Assembly (NCBI RefSeq): GCF_016808335.1
Contig: NC_053140.1
Span: 28,266,086 to 28,330,085, forward strand
DNA length: 64,000 nt
Direction: 5' to 3'
Origin: Panicum virgatum
Lineage: Eukaryota; Streptophyta; Magnoliopsida; Poales; Poaceae
The notes beneath the pieces are model-generated. The model was not told the origin of the DNA and did not search any database. It saw nothing but the letters and a program-made list of their open reading frames with translations. Of the stretch, positions 35,186 to 47,160 are shown piece after piece (positions within the stretch are counted from its first letter, which is position 1; every line of letters begins with the position of its first letter). Made by a program: the position numbers and the translations under genes.

Positions 35186-35509
35186 TTTGGTCCTATTTGG
35201 CTTTGTGTACTAGGGAGTACTAGAAAACATTGACTGTTAATTACGGTATTAAATAAAGTCAATTTACAAAATTAACTTCAGAACCCTGCGCTAGAAACTC
35301 TGAAGAATCTAATGAGGTCTTTGACCACGTGATTAAAGGATGATCACTGTAGCATCACTGTAGTCAATCATCAATTAATTACTGTCATTAGATTTATCGC
35401 GAAAATTTATACTCATTCCTAAAATTTTTTTTGCAATTAGACTTTATTTAATACTTCATACATGTGAGATTTTTTTCTCAGACTTGTGTGCAGCAAAACC
35501 AAACCAAGC
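35186..35509. mobile_element. MITE near the receptor-kinase gene
   Basis: Imperfect inverted ends (CCTATTTGGCTTTGTG at left, GCAAAACCAAACCAAGCCC at right). The core ATCTAATGAGGTCTTTGACC ... CACTGTAGCATCACTGTAG is the hallmark of a widespread grass MITE family. It ends about 170 bases before the start codon of the next gene. I could not see a clear target duplication. Confidence 0.7.
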
Positions 35510-35678
35510 CCGCTAAAAAATCGTTCCCGTTCCGGCGAGTCGCGACCGCACCAGTAGCTCAGTCATCAGTGAAGCCTCCCCCACCAGCAGCGCCTCCGTC
35601 CATCGCTCTGCACACTCCTCGCAGAGAGGAGGCCCAGTCCCCCACCCGCTCGCCACCCAACGCGGCGGGCGCGTCGCC

Positions 35679-38353
35679 ATGGCGCTCCGTCTCCTCCTGC
35701 TCCCCCTGCTCCTCCTCGCCGCCGCCGACGCGCTCACGCCGGACGGCCAGGCGCTGCTGGCGTTCAAGGCGGCCGTCGTCGAGGACCCCACGGGCGCGCT
35801 CGCCAACTGGGACGCCACCGCCGCGGACCCCTGCGCCTGGAACGGCGTCGCCTGCTCCTCCTCCCCCGCCGACGCCACCCAGCCCCGCCGCGTCGTCGCG
35901 CTCTCGCTCCCCAAGAAGCGCCTCCTTGCGGCGCTCCCGGCGGCGCCGCTCCCTTCCTCGCTGCGCCACCTCAACCTCCGCAGCAACCGCCTCTTCGGCC
36001 CCGTCCCGCCCGAGCTTGTCTCCGCCGCGCCCGCGCTCCAGAGCCTCGTCCTCTACGGGAACGCGCTCGACGGCCCGCTCCCCGACGAGCTCGGGGCCCT
36101 TCCCTTCCTCCAGATCCTCGACCTCTCCTCCAACGCCCTCAACGGCTCCCTCCCGCCCTCGATCCTCAAATGCCGCCGCCTCCGCGCGCTCGCGCTCGCG
36201 CGGAACAACCTCACGGGCCCGCTCCCCGCCGGCTTCGGCGCCCAGCTCTCCGCGCTGGAGCGCCTCGACCTCTCCTTCAACGGCTTCTCCGGTGCCATCC
36301 CGAAGGACATGGGGAACCTCTCCAGGCTCCAGGGGACGGTCGACCTCTCGCACAACCACTTCTCCGGCCCAATCCCGCCGAGCCTCGGGAGGCTCCCCGA
36401 GAAGGTTTACATCGATCTCACCTACAACAACCTCTCCGGCCCGATCCCGCAGAACGGGGCGCTCGAGAACCGGGGGCCCACGGCGTTCGTCGGCAACCCA
36501 GACCTCTGCGGGCCGCCGCTCAAGAACCCCTGCTCGCCGGACGCCATGCCGTCGTCCAACCCGCCCCTGCCCAACGAAGGGGACTCGTCCGCGGCCGGTG
36601 GCGGCAAGGGGAAGGGCAAAGGGCTGGGGAAGATTGCCATTGTGGCCATCGTGCTGAGTGATGTGGTGGGGATTTTGATCATTGCACTCCTCTTCTTCTA
36701 CTGCTACTGGAGGGCTGTTTCATCCAAGGACAGGAAGGGACACAATGCGGCTGCCGGTTCTAAGGGGTCCAGGTGCGGAAAGGATTGTGGATGTTTCAGT
36801 AGGGATGAGTCCGGGACTCCGCCCGAGCACGCTGAGCAGTACGATCTCGTGGCCTTGGACCAGCAAGTGCGGTTTGATCTGGATGAGCTGCTCAAGGCTT
36901 CAGCTTTTGTGCTGGGGAAGAGTGGGATTGGGATCGTGTATAAGGTGGTTCTTGAGGACGGACTCACCATGGCCGTCCGGCGGCTTGGGGAGGGGGGATT
37001 GCAGAGGTTTAAGGAATTTCAGACCGAGGTTGAGGCTATTGGCAAGGTCCGGCATCCCAACATTGTTACCTTGAGAGCCTACTACTGGTCTTTTGATGAG
37101 AAGCTGCTGATATATGATTACATTCCTAACGGCAGCCTCTCTGCAGCAATTCATGGTATGTATTCTGTTCGGCAACTCTCACTGATGAGATTTAACAATG
37201 ACTTGGCAGTGTCCTCTTCCATTGATTCTACTGTTTCAAGAACAAGTAGTTATATATTTTCTTTCTTATCGTAGTTGTGTTTGTCAGGATCCTAGTATTG
37301 CTCGATTCCTAATTTAGTGCAATAAGCCAATAACTGCAGTATGATGGAAAATTGGTATGCGCTTGGCCGACTTTTCAATGGTTTTGTTTTTTGTGATGGT
37401 AGTATGTCAAGATTCTGGAATTCAGTTCATAACAACTCCTTTATTTCTATAGGCTTGGAAGAGCTATTGTCTTTTTGTATAAGTCTGGTACAGTTTGGAA
37501 TCTGGTATCTGTCAAAGGTTGACTTTCTGATATAACCTGTGTAATGTTTTCTTTACTCCGAAATTGAAGATCGTGTGTTACTAATTGGAATAAAGATTGC
37601 TGGATTGAGTTCTGAACTTGTAGTAGGACATGTGTGGTTGTTCCGAGCTAGTGTCTTGCGTGTTTGCTGACTGCCAGCTCTGGCAAATTGCTATGGCTTT
37701 CAGGTAAACCTGGGACGATGACATTCACGCCATTGCCATGGGAGGCCCGATTGAACATCATGAAGGGAGTCGCCAAGGGGATGTCTTTCTTGCATGAGTT
37801 CAGCCCCAAAAAGTATGTCCATGGGGACTTGAGGCCGAACAACATTCTCCTTGGAACAAACATGGAGCCATACATCTCAGACTTCGGCCTCGGGCGGCTT
37901 GCAAACATCGCTGGAACATCACCTTTCACGCAATCAGATCGAGTCGGTCTAGAAAAGGCCCAGAGCCAACAATCAGATGCCTCAGTGAGCCCTCTCATGA
38001 GCAAAGGGTCATGCTACCAAGCGCCCGAAGCACTGAAGACGCTGAAACCATCGCAGAAATGGGACGTCTACTCCTACGGTGTGGTCTTGCTTGAAATGAT
38101 CACTGGCAGATCTCCTGCGGTTCTCTTGGAGACCATGCAGATGGATCTCGTCCAGTGGGTCCAGTTCTGCATCGAGGACAAGAAACCGTCTGCTGACATG
38201 CTCGATCCTTTCCTTGCCCGGGACTCGGAACGGGAGGATGAGATGATCGCAGTGCTGAAAGTCGCCCTCGCTTGTGTTCAGGCCAATCCTGAGAGGAGGC
38301 CATCGATGAGGCATGTAGCGGAGACCTTGGAGCGCCTTAATGGGTCAAGCTAG
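35679..38353 (+). CDS. ZAR1-like leucine-rich-repeat receptor kinase
   Basis: Two exons (35679-37155 and 37704-38353) give 708 aa, close to Arabidopsis ZAR1 (about 716). It is a plasma-membrane receptor kinase; ZAR1 controls asymmetric division of the zygote, but the role here is inference. Residues 1-18 are a signal peptide ([11 protein letters not shown]). Then come an LRR N-cap with PCAWNGVAC, about seven LRRs (residues 90-270), and a Pro/Gly linker. The transmembrane segment is about 318-341 ([20 protein letters not shown]). The kinase domain is about 397-700, with [11 protein letters not shown] loop, DFGLGRL, YQAPEAL and [11 protein letters not shown]. The usual VAVK lysine is Arg (MAVRRL), and the catalytic loop is HGDLRPNN instead of HRD. 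The family is known to be non-RD, so this is not necessarily a defect. Confidence 0.96.
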
Positions 38354-39385
38354 AAATTGCTATACCAACAACTGGTGGTGATTTTGGATGGATACGACCA
38401 TTGTACAGATTGTACTGGCTGTTACATGTTAGGTAGTAGCTAGCTCAGATAACTAGTTTGCTGTATTTGAGATTGGACTTCGTTGTGCTTGCTCAGTAGT
38501 CACATTGTGGGGGTGAGTTAGTTTAACTCTTTTTAATCTTTGCTCTCTGTTATGAGTGAACAACGTCTTGTAGTGGCATATGAATCTTGCTTGACCATTT
38601 GGGCCGTGCTTGTTATGTGTTTGAATCTTGCTCAGTAGTCAGGGGGGAATATTATGGAAAGAGCTAAAGTGATAGGGGATAAACGTGGTATTCCACAGGT
38701 GATATGCTTCCTTTTGATCCCCAACGAAAGGTTTTGCATGGGCCTTTTCCCATGGAAAGCCATGTGGCACCGGCTTGCATTTCTAGCATGAAAGGGCTAT
38801 GCGATCTGGCTGGCCGCTGGCATGCTCTGCTCACTCTTTGGTTGGTACTGCTACTGGTCTTCGGTGTCCCTTTCCTACTGAAGACAGGCCTTGTGCGTTC
38901 GCATGGCAGTTACAGTTTCTGTGACCAGTGATTCTATTATACGTCCAGCATCACCACCCCACCAGTGACTCAGTGAGCAGTGATCACGCGGAGGATCACC
39001 ATAATCTGATGGTGCTGATGCAGTGTGGAATGGTGGTGGCTGCGGCCGCTGTCGGCCGGAGTTTGTTGTGGATGTGGGCCGCGGAACGTGCCATGCATCA
39101 TGAATGGAAGGCACTGCAGCCTGGTCCTGCTTGTACTCCGGTTGAGTGTTGCATTGCATTCACTGATTCCTACCAAAAATCAGTTGGGTGTTGCACAGCT
39201 GAGCACAGCCATTGATGCTACCACTGTCATACGGATTGCGGAGTCCTTTGACCTTCATCATATATCAAAAGATTTAGCGCCATTTTTACTTACTATTGTT
39301 TTTCTTTTTTTAATCAAAAATCAAAAGATTGCCCTAACCATGTCCGTAGTTCAACTTTGTAGTAAGCCCTCGTTTGGCAGTTTGT
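38354..39385. other. Receptor-kinase 3' UTR and intergenic DNA
   Basis: The 3' UTR probably covers the first several hundred bases. I see no convincing gene in the remainder; open stretches on both strands are short and unlike known proteins. Confidence 0.45.
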
Positions 39386-39390
39386 AGCAA

Positions 39391-39580
39391 GCCCTCATTT
39401 GGCAGGGCTCCTCCTCGGACTCCTCCATAGGAGCTGGAGCCGTTTTGGAGGAGTGGGCTTCTCTATTTTTCGCAGTTTCGGAGGAGTGGGCTTCTTTATT
39501 TTTTACTATAGACGGTTCCTTATACAAAATGTTGGGTAGAGCTTCTCATGGAGCCGGAGCTAGGTAGAAGCCAAACTGGA
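39391..39580. mobile_element. Degenerate MITE with GGAGC-rich inverted ends
   Basis: The left end has CCCTCATTTGGCAGGGCTCC and the right end GGAGCCGGAGCTAG ... AGCCAAACTGG, roughly inverted. The inside repeats TTTCGGAGGAGTGGGCTTCT. A short direct repeat (AGCCCTCGTTTGGCAG) stands in front. No target duplication is found. Confidence 0.5.
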
Positions 39581-42500
39581 TCTAAATGAGATGAATAATA
39601 AGGACACCTAGCATGAGTACATGAGTGCACCGTGGGCACGGCCGGCGGCTAGATCCACATCGGAGTTGGCCGGATCCACTCGGATAGCGGTCGGATCTGT
39701 GCTCTTCGAGCATTCCTGGTGATGGCTTCTTCGTCGTCAGCGGGGACTTGGTGGCAGCGCTCGCCCCCTGGCATAGCGGTGGCATCATCGTCCCGGCGAC
39801 TTGACGCCGGTCCTGGCTACAGCTCGTCGGTTGCCGGTCGGCTTCCTCTCTTGCAAGAGGGGTCGCAGGTCCTCCTGCCAAGCGGCTTTTCCTCCGTCGC
39901 GTCTTGCGGCATGAGGGTGCTCCAGGCCTGGCTCTAGCGGCCATCGACTGTGAGGTGCGGGTGGCCGGCAAGGTCTTTGCGGAGGTGCTTCGGCGGCGGC
40001 GTGGCCGACAGTGGCTTGCTCGGGTGCATGTCAACGGCACTGTGGTGGTGTCGCTGACTGTGGCCAAGCGTAGGTGGGTTATATTAGCTGCGCCATGATG
40101 GCTTAGCTGACTGTATTAGCCCCTTCTTCGCAACGCCAGGTCCGTGGGTCGGCTATGCTCTAACCGCTTCATCGTAGATAGGCCGGTTGAAATTAAGATG
40201 AAAGTCTGGATGGCGACGTCTATGGGTGTCGCTTCCTCATTGGAGGCATCATCTCTAGTCCTCACCATCCTTTGAGAATGCGGATGAAAATCCAACCCTT
40301 CTTAGGCGCTGTCAACGGCGCTTCCAGTCTAGTGCCCTTCCTGAAGGTGACATCGAGCATTCTCTAGCATGGTGGATTCGGCATGCGTCGCTCAGCTGTG
40401 ACAGGGACTTTTTACCCTTCTATCTTTCCCTTCTTTCTCAATAAAGTGAAAATACAAAAAAGAAGGTAGCAAGTGGTGGTGGCGAGACCGGCTAGTGTGG
40501 CTGTGTCTGAGTAGCGTGGAGTGTTATTGTGCAGCTTCAGGCCCGGTCCTCAGATTTCCGGGGGCCGGGGCGAAACTAAAGACCGGGGCCATTCTAGGTG
40601 TAGATTGTGAAATTGTTAATTATTGATTAATATATATAAACATTATCCCGTAACTTCACCTGCTTGTTTCCTTCTTTTCCTTTTCACACCGCCAGATGCG
40701 TACCTTACAATTTTAAAAAATGTAACTGAAAATAGCTATCACAAATCTATCAATTTGCAATTACCGTAAAGTGGGTAGAACTCTCAAATCCTAATATCAT
40801 CTATCCTTCACCGCAGCATCACTCAGCTATTATTTATCAATTACCTGCTACAATAAACGCGAAATATTGATTTGATTTCAGTCATAAATCAAATATAAAA
40901 TATCAATCTACTGATGGCGAGGATGCCTGGTGTTGACGTGCTGGTATCTGGTGCTGGCTTCTTGCTCGTCCAGGCCGCCTCTGAGTAGGCCAAGTCGCCG
41001 GTAAACGGCCGCAGCAAGATCGCGACGCTCCTCGCTCCCGAGGTCGCGAAGTCAACTGCCTTGTTGAGCCACCAATAATACGGCGTGTCCGGCGGCGTCA
41101 GAGACCTTGCGGTCATCATTATGTATTTATGTCGATCACGGCGTGCCGCGACCAGCCGGCGGCGCCGGCATGCTGCATCAGCAGCGAAACGGATATCTTG
41201 AGCTTGTTCGCGACATGCAAGCTCAGCCTCCCGTCCCGGGGACGACGCCAGGGGGAGGGGGGAGATTGGAGACTTTGCAATTCTGGGGCAGGGCGTGCTT
41301 CGGGTGCTCGAATGCTCGATCGACCCTTGCCATCGCCATCCGGACGTCGTAAGTGCTATCTTGTGACTAGCGTAAGGAGAGACAGATCGAGAAACCAACA
41401 CGGACGGACGGTGATCGCGGAGACGAGGGGCACGCATCGTTTTATTCGCTCGGGCTCTGCATGTGTATATGCAGCGACATGACAGCGGAGCCCATTGACC
41501 CGGGGGCCTGGGCGGCCGCCCCGCTCGCCAACCCCCCGGGCCGGGTGTACGCGGCTCGTGTCGATGTCCCAATCCGACCGGCCAGAGTTATTGCGAATCG
41601 TGTTGATGTCTCAATCCGTCCGAGAGTTGAGTTGAGTTGAGTTGAGTTAGTATGTGTTGATGTCCCAATTCAATCTACTCGTGTTATTTTTCTTTCATTT
41701 GTTGTATTGTCTAGTCTAGGTTTCATCTTCTTTTTAATATAATCGGCAGCTCTGGTGTCGGCTTAATTTAAAAAAAAATAAGTGCACCGAGGACACGTCT
41801 TGCATGGTGTACGACAACAGATGAAGAGCTTTCGTAGGACAAATGATGAGTGTCGCCGGCCGTAGCTTCAAGCCTTTTCGGGGCTCCAACTTTTGCTTGC
41901 GGACGCACTGTTTGGACACATGGACTCAGGGAGGCATGATTGCAATGGCCACACACATTCATGCCTGGCCGATTGGAAATTGGTACCAAGGCCAAGTGTC
42001 GGTGTAGTCCTCGGGCCCCTCGTGTGGCTTGATCTAGACGCATCAGGGCAGTCCTAACTCTCCACCTCAACTGGTGTCTATAGAATTAATTGCACCGACA
42101 CGTAAGCAAAAATATGAGATGTCAAGTGAATTAATAAGGAGGGAGAATAAAATAGAAAGACATAGTTTCTCATGTACGAAATGGTGTTTTCACACGCATC
42201 GACGAATGAGGAAACCCGAGATCCTGCGTCGGGGACGAGGGTAGTTTCTTCCCTACACGTTTAGTGGACCCCACTAACTGGAAAGGTGGTCTAGTAACTT
42301 CCGGCGCAGTTTCTTGAGATAGTTTTTTTTGTGGCGTGACATCATAGACACTACCTATGTACACTTTGAGTTGGAACTGCCCTCAATGGCGGTCGAGAAT
42401 TTACTGCCTTCCCATCTCCTCCCTACACGTGTCCAACTACCCAGAGACGATGTTGACTCCCTGCCCCATAAGAGACTTCTGGTGGGAGTGATAGGCGACT

Positions 42501-42921
42501 GGGAGAGATCCGCTCTCTCTCACAAGACTCGAGGCCGGGTCAGGTGCCGGGGAAGGCCGGCTCACCAGCGGTGACGCGCCGATTTCCGCCGCCCCCATGC
42601 TGGACAAGGATAGAAATGAGCACCATCATAATCTTTTTTTAGAGACACCACCATTTTAGTACAGTAATTTTCTTGGAGCCAAATTAGCTGAGAACAGTCT
42701 TGAAATCTAAATTTTGCTACAAACCACTAAAACATTGTCTTTACAAAATGACATTAGAAATGTATGGCAATTTGCTATAGGACCACTGAATTGACTATCT
42801 TATCCATTGCCTGCTCCTCTGATCTCTTAAAGGCACCTCTGATCTCTCCTCCAACTTGAATTGCTCTTGGCTCCTAGCATAAAGGCAAGAAACAAATCAG
42901 TGCTGGCACCGAATGTGTCCA
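39581..42921. other. Repeat-like intergenic DNA
   Basis: 39600-40450 is GC-rich and ends CTCAATAAAGTGAAAATAC, similar in style to the end of a repeat-element transcript. 40540-40620 contains the CCGGGGGCCGGGGCGAAAC type words common in grass repeats. 40889-41572 has a minus-strand open frame without known domains. Around 41630 is a GAGTT microsatellite. No gene is supported. Confidence 0.45.
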
Positions 42922-42924
42922 TTA

Positions 42925-43853
42925 GGCTGTCCGTACTCATGGTACTCTATATCCATTCTCTAAAAATAATATTCTATCCTGACTATCGAGATTCTCTCCT
43001 CTATATCCAGTTCTCCCGCAACCATCCATCCTCTATATCTCTCCACTATACCAACTACAAGCCGCGGGACCCACACGTTAGATTTTTTTTATTTTTCTTA
43101 CCCCGCCCTACCCCCTCCCATTATCTCTCTCCCCACCTCCAGCGCGTCGGTCGCTGCCATTCCCGGCGCCGCGCCTACATCCCTCCCCGGCGCCTCCCTC
43201 CATCGCCGGCACCCCTCCTCCTTCCACCTCCCTCCGCTCTCGCCCACGCCGGCTGCCGCTCCCGCGCTTCCCTCCCTCCTCCCTCTGCCCTCAGCCTCTT
43301 CTGCCTCCTCTGCTCGTGCGCGCGTCGGCCGCCGCTCGCGCCGGCCGCGGCGGCGGTGCTCCTGCTCGCGCGCGCTGACCGTGGCTGCGAAGTAGGGGCC
43401 TCCCTCTCTCCCTCCTTCCTCCTCGGGCATGCCGGCCTCCCCTGGATCCGGCAGTGGGGAGCAGCTGTGGCGGATCTCAGCAGCGGAGCTCCTCTCCTCC
43501 TTGCTCGCCGGCGGATCTGCGATGGATCTCGGCGGCATAGCTCCTCTCCTCCCTGCTCGTCGGCGGATCTGCGGTGGATCTTGGCGGCAGAGCTCCTCTC
43601 CTCCCTGCTCGCCGGCGGATCTGCAGAGGATCTTGGCGGCGGAGCTCCTCCCCTCCCTGCTCGTCGCTACCGGGCGCCCTCGCGCGGCCTCACTGCCCTT
43701 GCCCCAGGCGGTTGGAGGCACGCGGGCGGGCGGGCCCTGCACAATGGAGGCACGTAGCAGGCATCCACTACTCCGCATAGAGTACATGGTGTAGGACAAT
43801 TTTACTCTAATATGTACTGGAGTATCGACATAGAGGTCCTGGTGCAGACAGCC
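42925..43853. mobile_element. Non-autonomous PIF/Harbinger-like element
   Basis: Ends GGCTGTCCGTACTCATGG and, reversed, GGCTGTCTGCACCAGG, similar for about 35 bp with a 2-bp gap. TTA flanks both sides (42922-42924 and 43854-43856), the duplication of this superfamily. The inside is GC-rich with no transposase and contains a 52-bp minisatellite. The open frames inside are composition artefacts as far as I can see. Confidence 0.7.
43486..43670. repeat. 52-bp minisatellite, about 3.5 copies
   Basis: Unit starts at 43486, 43538, 43590 and 43642, exactly 52 apart. Each contains AGCTCCTC(T/C)CCTCC ... CGGCGGATCTGC. Because 52 is not a multiple of three, any reading frame rotates between copies. 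Confidence 0.9.
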
Positions 43854-43856
43854 TTA

Positions 43857-45170
43857 TCGGCGATGCGCACCCTGCGCTTGCGGGGCTGCAGCGCTCGAGG
43901 GTGCCAGACTGCCGGTGGTGAGGCCATAGGCGCCTCTGGTACTCGCTCTGCTAGGTGTGGTTGGGGCCGCGGGCCGCATGGATGCCGGCAGAGGAGTTTG
44001 CTGGAAGTGGAACATAAAAGGAGCTAGTGTGTGTGCGCGCTGATTGGGAAAGAAGAAAATAATTATGTGCTTGTTGCTCGGGTGCGTTTATATATCACCG
44101 AAGGTGATGGAATCGAAAACCATCACTTGCACTAAAACATTTCGCCAGCCCAAAAACCAAATGACCCACCGACCATAATGACTGGTTGGTTGCAAAAGTA
44201 ACGGAATGGTATTTTCGGAACAGAATCATTGTTTCCATGGTATTTTGCGTAACGTCGATCTTTTAATGGTATTTTTTGAAAATGATGATCTTTCAATGAT
44301 GTGGAACCAATTTTCCGTTGTCGAGTTATGGGCTGGCTAGTTGGGTCTAGAAATTTTGATGGAGCTTTGACCTTGGGCCCCTAAAGGAATTTCGAGTATT
44401 TCGCGTACCTGAATTATCCGAACTAAATTCATGTTTCTTGATGGCAGAGCGATCAGGTTTTTCTGTCCAGGCCTAGCAAGACCGGCCCCCTCAACAGTTG
44501 TCAAAATGCTAGTACGAATGAAGATATTTTATTTGAAACTATCCAGAACGGTACTGTCTCCACCATATGTTTTGAATGCATAGCTAACATGGTGAATAAT
44601 AAAAGTATGCACATTCTTTAGTAGTACATTTTTAACTTTTTAATGTAAAAAATGTGCATCCTAGTATGTTACACTATTTGTTAATTTATTTCTTGGTATA
44701 TAAAGAAAATTATGCATCGATTGTTGGATTTTTTTGCACACAAATATAGCATCTCATATGTCCAATAATTTAATAATTTTTATTTGCACAAAAATATGTG
44801 CATCCCGTCGATTCTATTTTTTTTTATAATTTTTACATTACTATTATTCATAGGGAATCAAATCAGATGTGCATCCTGAACTATAAATGATTTTATGATT
44901 TTGCTGTGTCAATTGTGCATCATAGTATTTTTTTTATTTTGCTTGTGTGCATTCTGAGCATTTGAAACAAATAAATATGTGCATACAGCTTCAGTGCAGC
45001 TTCCAATACATCTATGACAAGACCTCGGTTTCCACATTTCTCTGTTCACGCTCCATTTCGATCTTTTACCTTTGTTGGACGAACTGACACCTACTCCTAC
45101 CTCCTTTACGCACGTCCTGCAAATCCACGATGATCGTGCTGCACATCTGGACGGAGAGCCGGTGATCCTA
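43857..45170. other. Intergenic DNA
   Basis: AT-rich DNA with repeated ATGTGCAT words (44600-44990); no gene seen. Confidence 0.4.
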
Positions 45171-45475
45171 GGTGTTTGGTTTTCTAGAATTTATTTTAAA
45201 CTCTATCACATCAAATATTTTCATATCAATTAGAAAGATTAAATATAAGCTAATTATAAACTTACTATATAAACCTAGGACTTGTTCACGAGATGAATGT
45301 ATTAAGCCTAATTAATCTATAATTAGCACATATTTATTGTAGCATCACATGAGTTAATCATGGACTAATTAGACTTAATAGATTTGTCTGGAGAAAAAAC
45401 ATAGGAGTTACGGAAGCATTTTTATTGTTTGTCAATATTTAGTACTACAAATTAGTATCTAAACATTATATAAAC
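45171..45475. mobile_element. MITE-like sequence
   Basis: GAATGTATTAAGCCTAATTA ... TTGTAGCATCACATGAGTTA ... GACTTAATAGATTTGTCT is a familiar grass MITE core, similar in layout to 35186-35509. The borders are uncertain. Confidence 0.55.
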
Positions 45476-45635
45476 AACATCATATGTGATAGGGCTTAAA
45501 ACCGATGCTAATTTTGCAGCCGATCATGATTTCTCATGCTTCTAGTCAATTCCCACTGTGCTTTTACTCTCAGCCCCACATGGGTGGGGCCCGCATCTCC
45601 TGTCTCTCTATGACATTGGGATCTCTCCTCTCTGA

Positions 45636-47160
45636 ACTCAGATTCAGTGACATTAAGTTGTAATATTATAATAAAACATTGGGTAGACCTCAGCCCTCAA
45701 AATCCAATCCCTTGGCTCCCTATGTTGGACCCGCATGCATGGAAAAAATACCCCACATGGCTAACAACAGGAGACAGGAGGGACACAAAAGGCGGAGACG
45801 GAGCGAACGGCGCGCAAATCCTTTTCTCGCTTGCCCCCCTTCCAGCTTCATAGCAGTGGCGCCAGCCTGCCTCAACCGTCAACGGCCACGTTCGTGGTGA
45901 TCCTGAAGCCCAGCTCACTCTCAGCGAACTAGATGAGGCACTCGATCTTGGAGTCTTCCATGAAGCCATTGGGGGTTCCGGTCGGTGCGCCGGATGGCGA
46001 ACCGCGCTCGCATGCCGGAGAATCACGCGTCACGGCGGCAGATGGCCTCCCGGACCATCTCGGCGGCCAGGGGCCACATCCCGCAGCGGCGGTCCGGCAT
46101 CAGCCAGGTGCCACGACCCGGCGGCGTCCTCCTGACATCCCGGCGGGGCCTCCCGCAACACTGGTGCGGCAGCGGCCAAGCGTCGCGGCCTCCCGTAGGG
46201 GCGGCGCGGCGGCGGCCATGTGGGCAAGAAGTGCCTCCTAGCCGGCACAGGATTGCGTGGTGACACGAGGGGCAGGGCCGTCTCGGAGGGGAGGGCAGCA
46301 ACTGAATAGGGGGCCCAAAGATCTAGTATGTACTAGGTAGTAGTACTTAGCTCAACTAGGAGTATACTAGCAGGCATTTAGGAATGCAGCAAGTTACGTA
46401 GTTCTTCAGAATTTCTGCATAAATTACATATATTATTAAAATTTCTATCTTCTTTTTAATTATGGTCTTAAATGAAAAATAGTTGGCCTAAGATCCTCCA
46501 TAATGTGAGGCTTGAATGATGCTAAAAAAGGAGAGAGGGGATTGGGGCGTTACTCTACACAATGTAGAAGGTGATGGTTATTTCAAGCGATGCCAAAAAA
46601 TATAGAGCAGGGCAAGAACTTGCGCCAGTGCCAATTCCATTAAAAAATGTTTCATTGTCCTTGTCAACTGTCATCGTCAACTGCCGCTCACAACTTGTCT
46701 CAAGTCTGGGAAAAGAAAAACTAAAAGCAATGCTATTTTATTTGATGTGGGTTCCAAGCATATTCAATAGCTTGATGCCCGTTCATCTATACGCTGTAGC
46801 TTTGGAAGTTTGGTGTCTATTCACTCACTTCATGATTTTTTCTCAAATCACTACAATATTATGGAGAACCTAAATCACTACAATAATGTCTGGTCACTCT
46901 GGGGCCCTTGAAAAACCATGAGCCAGCCTTGGTGAGGGGCGCACCGTCTGCTCCATCTACGCGAGCGAGAATTGGATTTGGGTGCCGTCCGCTCCATCTC
47001 CGCCTTTGGTGTCCCTCCAGTCTCCCGCTGTTAGCCCATGTGGAGGATTTTTTCCCTGCATGCGGGCCCAACACAGGGAGCCGTGCAATTGGATTTGGAG
47101 AGCTCAGGTCTGCCCAATGTTCCATTGTGACATTGCTACCCAGTGTCACTGAATCTGAGT
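45636..47160. mobile_element. Long-inverted-repeat element, Mutator-like candidate
   Basis: The arms 45636-45833 and 46961-47160 are inverted copies of about 200 bp, roughly 80% alike (both contain ACTCAGATTCAGTGACA, CATTGGG, CCGCATGCA and CCACATGG, one as complement). The enclosed 1.1 kb has a GC-rich block (45930-46270). Long TIRs and GC-rich internal DNA suggest a Mutator-like or Pack-MULE element. I could not find a 9-bp target duplication, and the arm limits are approximate. Confidence 0.55.

Noticed and set aside
35464..36657. Long plus-strand frame of 397 codons and minus frame of 266 codons
   Set aside because: Both are shadows of the receptor-kinase exon; low-complexity Arg/Ser/Pro or Glu/Gly composition caused by GC-rich codons.
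40889..41572. 227-codon minus-strand open frame
   Set aside because: Pro/Arg/Ser-rich, no recognisable domain, no splice or promoter context; probably a chance frame in GC-rich repeat DNA.
45925..46300. Open frames on both strands in a GC-rich block
   Set aside because: No recognised protein; kept only as possible captured DNA in the long-inverted-repeat element.
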